NCBI RefSeq assembly: GCF_017583045.1
Contig: NZ_JAGFBF010000003.1
Coordinates: 27,119 to 91,118 of the forward strand
DNA length: 64,000 bases
Reading direction: 5' to 3'
Origin: Leucobacter tardus
Lineage (GTDB): Bacteria; Actinomycetota; Actinomycetes; Actinomycetales; Microbacteriaceae
Under the pieces are notes generated by a model. The model made no database searches and had not been told where the DNA came from. It saw nothing but the letters and a program-made list of their open reading frames with translations. A program made the translations under genes and the position numbers. Shown here piece by piece: positions 45,241 to 54,000 of the stretch (the stretch's first letter is position 1; every line of letters starts with the position of its first letter).

Positions 45241-46524
45241 GTGAACAGAGCTCCCCTCCGGCGTCCGCGCCACGATCGCGTCATCGCGGGCGTCGGCGCG
45301 GGGCTTGCGGAGCACCTCGGGTGGGAAGCGGTGCAGGTGCGCATCGTGCTCGCGGCACTGACGCTGCTCGGGGGCGCCGGAGCTCTGCTGTACGCGTGGC
45401 TGTGGGCGACCGTCCCGGAGAACGGGGAGACCGACGGCGTCGTACCGCTGCGACGCGCGTTCACCCGCCCGGACGGTCAGGCGCCGGCCCGGAGTGCCGA
45501 TCCCGCATCAGCCGCCCCCCGCGACCGCGTTCGCGGGCCCCAGCGCCGCATCCCGGTCGCCGAGATCATGCTCGGTCTCGGCCTGCTCGCGGTCGGGATC
45601 GCGCTCGTGCTCATGCGTCTCGACGTCGACGTGCGTCTCGACCTCATCCTGCCCACGTTCGCGATCTGCGTCGGCGTCGGTCTCGCCTGGTGGCAGATCG
45701 CGGATCGGGCGAGACCCGACCGCAGTGTCGTGCCGCGGGTCCTCGCCGCGCTCGCGCTGGTCGCGGTCGGTGTCCTGATGTTCTTCGTCACAGCCCGTCA
45801 GCCCAATGCGTGGACGGTGATCGCTGCGGCGCTGTCCGTGCTGCTCGGGGTCGCGCTCGCCGTCGCCCCCTGGCTCCTCCGACTGAACCGAGAGCTCATC
45901 GCCGAGCGGGCCGGGCGGGCACGGGAGGCCGAGCGCTCGGAGATCGCCGCTCATCTCCACGATTCGGTGCTGCAGACGCTCGCGCTGATCCAGCAGCGTT
46001 CGGAAGCCGGGAGCGACATCGACCGTCTCGCGCGCAGTCAGGAGCGTCAGCTGAGGCAGTGGCTCTTCCAAACCGCTGACGGCGCACCCGGGCGCGACCG
46101 GGACGCCGTCGACGTCGAGGTCGCCGCCCACGCCGCAGCGCTCGAGGCGGAGCACGCCGTGCGGTTCGAAGTGGTCGCCGTGGGCGTCGCGCCGGGTGTG
46201 GAGGCCCCGGAACCTCTCGTCGCGGCTGCCAGGGAAGCCATGCTCAATGCCGCACGGCACGCCGGAGGGACGGTGACCGTCTACCTCGAGGTCGCCGGCG
46301 ACCGGATCACGATCGATATCACCGACCGGGGGCCTGGAGTCGATCTGCAAGCGCTCCCGGAGGGCAGAATGGGTATTCGCGAATCGATCCTCGGACGTAT
46401 GGATCGCGCCGGAGGATCGGCGCGGATCGTGCCCGGGCCCGGGGGATCGGGCACCTCTGTGAGACTGGCTGCACCTCGCTCAGGGGCGCCGAGCACCCCG
46501 CATCACGAAACGGAGACCCCGTGA
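45241..46524 (+). CDS. PspC-domain sensor histidine kinase (LiaS-like)
   Basis: A 427-residue kinase with an N-terminal PspC domain (HDRVIAGVGAGLAEHLGWEA, LLYAWLWATVPE), about five membrane helices, a HisKA_3 domain with His240 in IAAHLHDSVLQTLALIQQRS, and an ATPase (EAMLNAARHAGGTVTVYLE, GRMGIRESILGRMDRAGG). The class is NarL/LiaS-like. The GTG at 45241 is used; a TTG at 45229 is possible. The stop overlaps the response-regulator GTG (GTGA). PspC fused to a LuxR-partner kinase is an actinobacterial pattern for envelope-stress sensing. Confidence 0.9.
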   Translation: MNRAPLRRPRHDRVIAGVGAGLAEHLGWEAVQVRIVLAALTLLGGAGALLYAWLWATVPENGETDGVVPLRRAFTRPDGQAPARSADPASAAPRDRVRGPQRRIPVAEIMLGLGLLAVGIALVLMRLDVDVRLDLILPTFAICVGVGLAWWQIADRARPDRSVVPRVLAALALVAVGVLMFFVTARQPNAWTVIAAALSVLLGVALAVAPWLLRLNRELIAERAGRAREAERSEIAAHLHDSVLQTLALIQQRSEAGSDIDRLARSQERQLRQWLFQTADGAPGRDRDAVDVEVAAHAAALEAEHAVRFEVVAVGVAPGVEAPEPLVAAAREAMLNAARHAGGTVTVYLEVAGDRITIDITDRGPGVDLQALPEGRMGIRESILGRMDRAGGSARIVPGPGGSGTSVRLAAPRSGAPSTPHHETETP

Positions 46525-47192
46525 ACACGCGAGCACACCCGATCCGCGTCGTGATCGTCGACGACCACCAGATCTTTCGGGCCGGCCTCCGCTCGGACCT
46601 CGGAGCCGAACTCGATGTCTGCGCCGAGGCCGCCACTGTCGACGAGGCCGTCGCCGCGATCACGGATGCAGCACCCGATGTCGTGCTCCTTGACGTCCAC
46701 CTTCCAGGCGGCGCCGGGGGAGGGGGCGCTGAGGTGATCCGGAGCCTGACAGGGGTGATCGATCCGGCCCGGACGCGGTTCCTCGCACTGAGCGTTTCGG
46801 ACGCGGCGGACGATGTCGTCTCGGTGATCCGGGCCGGCGCACGCGGATATCTGACAAAGGCGTCGACCGGTGCGGAGGTGACGGAAGCAGTCGTTCGCGT
46901 GACGGCTGGCGACGCGGTGTTCTCGCCGCGTCTCGCGGGGTTCGTGCTCGACGCATTCGGCGCGGGGATCGGTGAGACGGCCGCGGTCGACGACGAACTC
47001 GATCGACTCTCGGCGCGCGAGCAGGAGGTCATGCGCATGATCGCCCGTGGATACGCCTACAAGGAGGTCGCAGCCGAGTTGTTCCTGTCGGTGAAGACGG
47101 TGGAGACCCACGTGTCGAAGGTGCTCCGCAAGCTGCAGCTCTCCAACCGCCACGAACTCACGGCCTGGGCGCTGTCTCGACGACTGCTCTGA
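46521..47192 (+). CDS. NarL/LuxR-family response regulator (LiaR-like)
   Basis: A 223-residue partner of the preceding kinase. The receiver starts IRVVIVDDHQIFRAGLRSDL, with phosphoacceptor Asp58 in VVLLDVHLPGG; a Gly-rich GAGGGGAE stretch follows it. The LuxR helix-turn-helix is LSAREQEVMRMIARGYAYKE and LSVKTVETHVSKVLRKLQLS. Translation is coupled through a GTGA overlap. Autoregulation of the divergent PspC genes is plausible but no operator was identified. Confidence 0.93.
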   Translation: MNTRAHPIRVVIVDDHQIFRAGLRSDLGAELDVCAEAATVDEAVAAITDAAPDVVLLDVHLPGGAGGGGAEVIRSLTGVIDPARTRFLALSVSDAADDVVSVIRAGARGYLTKASTGAEVTEAVVRVTAGDAVFSPRLAGFVLDAFGAGIGETAAVDDELDRLSAREQEVMRMIARGYAYKEVAAELFLSVKTVETHVSKVLRKLQLSNRHELTAWALSRRLL

Positions 47193-47216
47193 GCGACCGG
47201 ACGCGACGGCGACGCG

Positions 47217-48722
47217 TCACACCCAGTCGGGCAACCAGAGGTGCAGATGCCAGAACGCGGTGCTCACCGGCATACCCGTCCAGAGCGGGAAGAAGAAGCA
47301 GGACACCGCGACGGCGACGCACGCGAAGATGCCGACGGCGATCCTGCGCCCGAGAAGCGCGCCGCGATCGTCGGCGAATCGGAACAGACGATGGCCCGCC
47401 GCGTCCGGTGCCCGCACGAGTTCAGCGAGCACGAGCGCGAGGGCGAGCGCCGCGAACGGTGTGAGCACGACGGCGTAGAACTGGAACACCGCTGACCGAG
47501 AGACCGTGAGTACCCAGGGCAGCCACCCGGAGAGATACGCGACGACGATGAACGCCGCGGCTCCGACCAGCGGGTTCGCGACCAGGCCGCCACCCCGTCG
47601 CCGCGCAGCGCGCGTCACCGCCATCCCCACCGCGATCACCAGGATGACGAGCGCGAGCAGTCCACCCCACGTCACGAGCAGATTCGGAAGCGGCGAGACC
47701 ACGGACACCCAATCCGCTGCATCGGAACCGGGCTCCGCCCCCGGAGCGGGAACGGAGGAGCGGTGCATCGCTGTCGGAACGAGCCCGAGAGGCCAGGTCC
47801 ACGGCGACGAGTCGTAAGGGTGCGGTGCCGACAGCGTTCGATGCCACTCGAGCATCTCGACGTGGTATCGCCACAATGCCCCCCACCACGAGGAAGCGCT
47901 GTCGCGCGCATGGCCGCCCGAGGTGAGGATCCACCCGGTCCACGACGCGACATACGTCGTGAGTGCGACTATGAGTGCTCCGATGCCGGTGACGAACGTC
48001 CGCGCTGCAGCACCGAGCCACGGGCGACGGGACCCGGTGCGACGCGACACGAGCACGTCGCTCACCGCGATGAAGACGAAGAAGAACACCAACGGATAGA
48101 TCCCTGACCACTTGATCGCCGAAGCCGCGCCGAAGCACGCCGCGCCCCCGATGAGCCACGGCCGCATCCACCATGAGCGCGTCCGATCCCGCAGATGGTC
48201 GTGCCAGAGGCACAGCGCACCCCCCACGATCGCGCAGGCGAGCAACCCATCGAGCAGTCCAACGCGCGACAGTGTCACGTGGACGCCATCGATCGCGAGC
48301 AACAGGCCGGCGAGGCAGGTGGTGACGAGGCTGCGGCTCATGCTCCAGGCGAGACGCATGGTGAGCGCGACCGTGAGCACACCGGCGAGCGCAACGGCCG
48401 ATCGCCATCCCCACCCGGTGTCGGCGCCGAATATCAGGATCCCGAGCCCGATGAGCCATTTGCCGAGCGGCGGGTGCACCGCGTTGGCAGCGGACTCCGA
48501 GAACTCCGTCGCCCGTCCGCCCGCCAGGCTCGGCTCGCGGTCGGGCCACACCGTCGGGTACCCGTGCGCCAACTGGCTGATGGCGTCGCGCACGTAATAT
48601 ACCTCGTCGAAGACCAGGGTATCGGGGCGCCCCAGCGCCCAGAACCGGAGGATCAGCGCGACCGCGAGCACCGCCACCGGGCCCAGCCAGCGCCGGCGAA
48701 GCAGGGTTGAAACGACGGTCAC
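47217..48722 (-). CDS. pmt: Dolichyl-phosphate-mannose-type protein O-mannosyltransferase
   Basis: A GT39 (PMT) membrane glycosyltransferase of 501 aa that moves mannose from polyprenyl-phosphate-mannose to Ser/Thr of exported proteins. The catalytic acidic pair is in [14 protein letters not shown] in the first extracytoplasmic loop, with [16 protein letters not shown] following. About ten helices come after, and the WLPDWV end fits mycobacterial Pmt. The GTG follows a TAAGCT box by 6 nt. It ends 24 nt from the convergent regulator gene. The many Ser/Thr/Pro-rich exported proteins in the window are possible substrates (inference). Confidence 0.93.
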   Translation of the reverse strand: MTVVSTLLRRRWLGPVAVLAVALILRFWALGRPDTLVFDEVYYVRDAISQLAHGYPTVWPDREPSLAGGRATEFSESAANAVHPPLGKWLIGLGILIFGADTGWGWRSAVALAGVLTVALTMRLAWSMSRSLVTTCLAGLLLAIDGVHVTLSRVGLLDGLLACAIVGGALCLWHDHLRDRTRSWWMRPWLIGGAACFGAASAIKWSGIYPLVFFFVFIAVSDVLVSRRTGSRRPWLGAAARTFVTGIGALIVALTTYVASWTGWILTSGGHARDSASSWWGALWRYHVEMLEWHRTLSAPHPYDSSPWTWPLGLVPTAMHRSSVPAPGAEPGSDAADWVSVVSPLPNLLVTWGGLLALVILVIAVGMAVTRAARRRGGGLVANPLVGAAAFIVVAYLSGWLPWVLTVSRSAVFQFYAVVLTPFAALALALVLAELVRAPDAAGHRLFRFADDRGALLGRRIAVGIFACVAVAVSCFFFPLWTGMPVSTAFWHLHLWLPDWV

Positions 48723-48728
48723 CCGACC

Positions 48729-48734
48729 AGCTTA
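48729..48734 (-). promoter_or_regulatory. -10 box of pmt (leaderless-type)
   Basis: TAAGCT on the minus strand, 6 nt (GGTCGG) before the pmt GTG. Confidence 0.45.
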
Positions 48735-48776
48735 CGAGCCTGCGACGCACGACCATCGAGTCCGGTCGCAACGGAC

Positions 48777-48782
48777 TACGAT
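48777..48782 (+). promoter_or_regulatory. -10 box of proS (leaderless-type)
   Basis: TACGAT lies 7 nt (GGGAGCC) before the GTG at 48790. The ATG at 48781 overlaps the hexamer itself, which argues for the GTG as the start. Confidence 0.45.
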
Positions 48783-48789
48783 GGGAGCC

Positions 48790-50571
48790 GTGCTTACTCG
48801 TCTCAGCAACTACTTCTTGAAGACCCTCCGCGAGGATCCCGCCGACGCCGAGGTGCCCAGCCACAAGCTGCTGGTGCGCGCGGGGTACCTGCGTCGACAG
48901 GCGCCAGGGGTGTTCGGCTGGATGCCGCTCGGGCTCAGAGTGAAGGAGAAGATCGAGCGTGTCGTGCGCGACGAGATGCTCGCGGCCGGAGCGCACGAAG
49001 TGCACTTCCCGCCGCTTCTGCCCCGCGAACCCTACGAGATCTCGGGACGGTGGGAGGAGTACGGCGACGCGCTCTTCCGTCTGCAGGACCGGCACGGCGC
49101 CGACTACCTGCTCGCTCCGACCCACGAAGAGGTCTTCACGCTCATGGTGAAGGACATCGTGAGCTCCTACAAGGAGCTGCCGCTCACCCTCTTCCAGATT
49201 CAGGACAAGTACCGCGATGAGGCTCGTCCTCGGGCCGGTCTGCTCCGCGGCCGCGAGTTCACCATGAAGGACGCGTACTCGTTCGATGCGTCCGACGAGG
49301 GGCTCGCGCAGAGCTACCAGCGTCAGCGCGACGCGTACGAACGCATCTTCCAGAAGCTCGGACTCGAATACGTCATCGTCTCCGCCGACGCCGGAGCGAT
49401 GGGCGGTTCGAAGAGCGAGGAGTTCCTGCTCCCGACGCCGATCGGGGAGGACACGTTCGTGCGTTCGGCCGGTGGGTACGCCGCGAACGTCGAGGCGTAC
49501 GTCTCGACCGCTCCCGAACCGCAGCCGTTCGACGGTCAGCCGGCAGCGCACGTCTTCGACTCGCCCGACACCCCGACCATCGATACCCTGGTGGCGCACA
49601 CCAACCGGGCGCTGCCGCGCGAGGGCGGCCGCGCGTGGACGGCTGCGGACACGCTGAAGTGCCTCGTGTTCGCCGTCACGGACCTGGACGGCGCACGCGA
49701 ACTCGTGGTCGTCGCGATTCCGGGCGACCGGGACGCCGATATGAAGCGCGTCGAGGTCGCGTTCCCGAATCACGAGGTCGAGTCGGCGACCCCTGCGGAC
49801 TTCGCTCAGCACCCCGGCCTCGTCAAGGGATACATCGGCCCGACGCTCATCGGGGCCGACGGATCCGCGACGCAGGTGCTCGGCGAGGCCGGATCCACCG
49901 GGATCCGCCTGCTGCTCGACCCCCGCATCGCCGAGGGCACGGCGTGGGTGACGGGCGCGAACGCCGACGAGCAGCACGTCGCATTCCTCGTCGCCGGACG
50001 CGACTTCGTCGGAGACGGCATCGTGGATGTCGCGTCGGTGCGCGACGGAGACCCTGCTCCGGACGGGTCCGGTCCGATCGAGACCGCCCGGGGCATGGAG
50101 ATCGGCCACGTCTTCCAGCTCGGTCGCAAGTACGCTGAAGCGCTCGGTCTCAAGGTGCTCGACGAGAACGGCAAGCTCGTCACCGTCACGATGGGGTCGT
50201 ACGGCATCGGTGTCACGCGGATCATGGCGATCCTCGCCGAGCTGAACCACGACGATCGCGGACTCATCTGGCCGCGTGAGGTCGCCCCGTTCGACGTGCA
50301 TGTCGTCGCGACCGGGAAGGATCCCGCGATCCATGAGGCGGCGGAAACCCTCGTCGCGCAGCTCGAGAACGCGGGCATCGACGTCCTGTTCGACGATCGG
50401 CCGAAGGTGTCGCCCGGTGTGAAGTTCGGCGACGCCGAACTGCTGGGTGTGCCGCGCGTCGTCGTCGTGGGGCGCGATGCGTCCGATGGTGTCGCCGAGG
50501 TCCGTGATCGGGCCGCAGGCACGCAGGACAAGATCGCGCTGACCGACGTTGCCGGGTGGCTCGCGCGGTAA
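48790..50571 (+). CDS. proS: Prolyl-tRNA synthetase (bacterial type)
   Basis: A class II synthetase of 593 aa with the insertion editing domain (~residues 220-400) of bacterial ProRS. Motif 1 is near [20 protein letters not shown], motif 2 has [20 protein letters not shown] and motif 3 [15 protein letters not shown]. The anticodon-binding domain ends [11 protein letters not shown]. The GTG at 48790 is preferred because orthologues start near LTRLS and the TACGAT box sits 7 nt upstream; an ATG at 48781 is the alternative. A large antisense frame over this gene is not real. It marks the left border of the secretion-like cluster. Confidence 0.96.
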   Translation: MLTRLSNYFLKTLREDPADAEVPSHKLLVRAGYLRRQAPGVFGWMPLGLRVKEKIERVVRDEMLAAGAHEVHFPPLLPREPYEISGRWEEYGDALFRLQDRHGADYLLAPTHEEVFTLMVKDIVSSYKELPLTLFQIQDKYRDEARPRAGLLRGREFTMKDAYSFDASDEGLAQSYQRQRDAYERIFQKLGLEYVIVSADAGAMGGSKSEEFLLPTPIGEDTFVRSAGGYAANVEAYVSTAPEPQPFDGQPAAHVFDSPDTPTIDTLVAHTNRALPREGGRAWTAADTLKCLVFAVTDLDGARELVVVAIPGDRDADMKRVEVAFPNHEVESATPADFAQHPGLVKGYIGPTLIGADGSATQVLGEAGSTGIRLLLDPRIAEGTAWVTGANADEQHVAFLVAGRDFVGDGIVDVASVRDGDPAPDGSGPIETARGMEIGHVFQLGRKYAEALGLKVLDENGKLVTVTMGSYGIGVTRIMAILAELNHDDRGLIWPREVAPFDVHVVATGKDPAIHEAAETLVAQLENAGIDVLFDDRPKVSPGVKFGDAELLGVPRVVVVGRDASDGVAEVRDRAAGTQDKIALTDVAGWLAR

Positions 50572-50591
50572 ACCTGTTCGTTTCTCTTCGT

Positions 50592-50632
50592 CCCCAGGCT
50601 GCGCCAGAATCCCTTCACACTGCAGCCTGGGG
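50592..50632 (+). terminator. Possible terminator after proS
   Basis: CCCCAGGCTGC and GCAGCCTGGGG form a perfect 11-bp stem around a 19-nt loop, starting 20 nt after the proS stop. The loop is large and there is no U tract. It also marks the junction with the type VII-like cluster. Confidence 0.45.
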
Positions 50633-50758
50633 ATTACTATTCCGACGTTTCCTGTTTCGATAAGCTCAGACGTGTTCGGCCTTCCGGTCGGGCAAGGCCA
50701 GGGCGGCCGACGCGAACTGGGGAGTTCTTCGCGGCATCTTCGAAGTACTGGAGTCGGA

Positions 50759-51052
50759 ATGTCGAATATTCGAGTGAGCTACGCAGAGATCGAGGCGGCG
50801 GCGTCACGCTTAGGAGCGGGGCGCGACGAGATCATCGAGAAGTTGAACCATCTGCAGGCACTCATCGGCGAACTCGTGTCTTCGGGGTTCGTGACCGATC
50901 TCGCATCGGTGCGGTTCACGGAGTCGTACACGCAATACACGCAGTCCGCGCAGCAGACGGCGCAGCACTTGACCGATATTCAAACGTTTCTGCAGCAGAC
51001 GGCGAACGCCATGCGTGACATGGACGCCGAGATCGCGGCACGCATCGCATAG
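50759..51052 (+). CDS. WXG100-superfamily secreted protein (ESAT-6-like)
   Basis: A 97-residue, all-helical protein of the size and layout of EsxA/YukE: helix 1 (YAEIEAAASRLGAGRDEIIE), a short turn, helix 2 (SYTQYTQSAQQTAQHLTDIQ) and an amphipathic end. The turn reads SSGFVTDL, so the Trp-x-Gly motif is not kept literally. GGAG precedes the ATG at 50759; the frame from 50549 overlaps proS and is not real. It lies 9 nt upstream of the FtsK-type ATPase gene, the classic position for a type VII substrate. Such proteins form dimers and are exported in folded form. Confidence 0.82.
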   Translation: MSNIRVSYAEIEAAASRLGAGRDEIIEKLNHLQALIGELVSSGFVTDLASVRFTESYTQYTQSAQQTAQHLTDIQTFLQQTANAMRDMDAEIAARIA

Positions 51053-51061
51053 GCCGGCGTC

Positions 51062-54000
51062 ATGCATCTGCGATTGAGGGTGCTCGGCGAGCACGCCTCC
51101 TCGGACGACGTCGTCATCTCGTGCGCACCCAGCGTGTCGGTGAGCGAGGTCGCGCGCGCCCTCCAGCTTCGCTGCGACCGGCGGGCTTGGCAGGACCGGT
51201 CCGCTGTTACGCACCGCGGCCCGGTGACGCTCGTCGGCCGCCCGGTAGACGGGAACGATGCGCATGTCATCGATCCGGGTGCTGCACTCGAGTCGTCCGG
51301 CGTCCAATCGGGGTGGGAGGTGCGCATCCTCCACGAGTTCGACGCCGCCGCGCGGCTTCCGCGCAGCACACCGATCGTCGGAACCGTTGAAGTGCTCGAC
51401 GGAGTGGAGCGGGGGCATCGCTTCAGCCTCATCGCCGGGGCGAACCGCGTCGGGCGAGGGGCGCACAACCGTGTGCGAATCGGTGACCGCAGTGTGTCGC
51501 GCACGCACTGCGTGATCGATCTGCGCGACCGTGCGGTGATACGCGACCTTGCGTCCGTGAACGGAATCGCGGCGGACGGGGTGCGGTGCCAGTCGGTCGC
51601 GCTTCCCGCACCCGGTGCCCGTGTCGTTCAGATCGGTGATATCAGTCTGCGCGTGCGGGTCGATGGCACATGGTCCCGGTCTCATCGGGTGCCGAAGGTG
51701 GGTGCCCCTGCAGGGCAGGTCTCCTACACCCCTCCACCCCGAGTGATTGCGACGTTCGCCCCAGCCGAACATTTGCTTCCACGGCCGCCGGAGCACACAG
51801 CGTCTTCGCGTGCACCGCTCGTCACGATGCTCGCCCCGGCCGTTCTGGGGATCGCCATGTGGCTGGTGACCGGATCTGCGACGAGCCTCGTCTTCGCGGT
51901 GCTGTCACCCCTCCTCGCGGGGTCCGTTTGGATGGTCGAACGGCTGAGAGGACGCACGCAGACGCGGCGAGGTGAGGCCGAGTTTCAACGAACACTCGCG
52001 CGTGAGCGACGGGTGCTCACCAACGCTCGTGAACGGGAGATCGATGCGAGGAGTGCCGAAGCCCCGTCGACTCGAGAAATCGTCCACGCGGCACGGCACC
52101 GGACCCGAGTGCTGTGGACGAGACGGACGGAGCACGGAGCCTTCCTTTCGGTGCGGTTCGGTACCGGCCGGTCGACAAGCCGCACGACGTGCACGGTGCC
52201 GGAGGGCGGGCCGCAGACGCAGCATGATCAGCTTCAGAGCCTCGCGGACGACTTCGCGAGCGTCGAGTGCGTGCCGATCGTCGAGCGTTTGTCGAGTGCC
52301 GGATCGATCGCCGTCTGCGGTCCGGAGGAAACGATGTCCGGCATCGCCCGCGCACTCGTCCTGCAACTCATCGGACTGCATGCTCCCTCCGATATGCGGG
52401 TGGTCTGTTTCGCGGACGCAGCTCGCGCATCGCAATGGGCATGGCTGGGGTGGGCGCCCCACGTCGATATGACGGCCGGTCCGCTCATGACACCTCACCT
52501 CGCCGACACCGATGACGACGCTGCGGCACTCGTCGCCGCACTCGAGTGCGAAGTCGAGCGGCGTGCGGGGAACACGGCACCCGCGGCTCCGACGGCACGT
52601 TTCGCGCCGGAGTCGGATGCGGGGGATGTTCCGGGTGTCGTCGTCGGCGGGGCCGGCACCCGTCCCACCATCGTGGTGCTCGTGCTGAGCGAAGTCCATG
52701 TCGCACGCGCACGACTCATCCGCCTCGCAGAATACGGACCAGAGTTCGGAGTGCACCTGGTCTGGTGCGCGGAGAGCAGTGCTGCCGTCCCCGCGGCGTG
52801 CCGCACCTATGTCGAGTGCGACACCGAGTCCTGCCGCGTGGGCTCGGTCCGGGCCGGGCTGACCACCCCTCTGGAACGCGCCGAATCGGTTGATATTGAG
52901 ACTGCCGAGCTCACCGCTCGGCGAATGGCACCGCTCAATGCCGCTGACATTCTTCGCGAGACGCGGAACGAGCTCGCAGACACCGTCGCTCTCCGGGATC
53001 TGCACGAAGTCGATCTCACCGCTGGATCCGATGCGATACTGCGCGGATGGAGAGCCACAGGCTCAGTGCGCGCAGACTGGAGCCAGGGGAGTCGACGTGT
53101 GCCTGCCCCGCTCGCCGCAACCCTCGGTCAAGGGACTGACGGCCCGTTGCGCATCGATCTTCGCGCAGACGGGCCGCATGCCCTGGTCGGTGGCACGACG
53201 GGGTCGGGCAAATCCGACTTCCTGCAGACGTGGGTCATCAGTCTGGCGGCGAGTCTGAGTCCCGAGCAAGTGACGTTCCTGCTGTTCGATTTCAAGGGGG
53301 GCGCAGCGTTCGCGGACTGCGCCCTGCTGCCGCACACCGTCGGAATGGTCACGGACCTCTCGAGCCACCTCGCCGACCGGGTGCTGAAATCGTTGCGAGC
53401 CGAACTGCGTTATCGAGAAGGATTGCTCGTCGAGGCAGGTGCGAAGGATCTCTTGACGCTCGAGCGTGCCTCCGATGTCACGGCGCCGCCCGCTCTCGTC
53501 ATCGTGATCGACGAGTTCGCGACGGTCGCGAACGAGGTACCCGAGTTCATCGATGGCATCGTCGACATCGCACAGCGCGGTCGGTCGCTCGGACTCCACC
53601 TCATCATGGCCACGCAGCGCCCCGCCGGGGTGATCACCGAGAATGTGCGCGCCAACACCCGTATTCGCATCGCCCTGAGAATGGCCGACGACCGCGAGAG
53701 CCGGGACGTCATCGAGTCACCGGTCGCCTCGCGAATCTCCGTGACGACACCGGGGCGAGCCACTGTTCGCCTCGGAAGAGATGCGCCCGTACAGTTCCAG
53801 ACCGGACATCTGGGAGCAGTCGCGCAGTCGAGCGAGACCGAATCCGAAATCCACGTTGCCCGACTGGGATTCTCGAGTCGTCCGCTCTTCAACGATGCAT
53901 CTGCAACCACCCCCGCGCCGGGGGAGCATCGGACGACCGACCTGCAGCGCGTGGTGCACGCCGTTCGTGCAGCGGCCGCGGATGCCAAAGTGCGTCACGC

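Noticed and set aside
47422..50334. A 970-residue open frame on the minus strand across proS and pmt
   Set aside because: It is antisense to proS and then runs out of frame through pmt. It is Arg/His/Asp-rich with no domain, a typical shadow in G+C-rich DNA.
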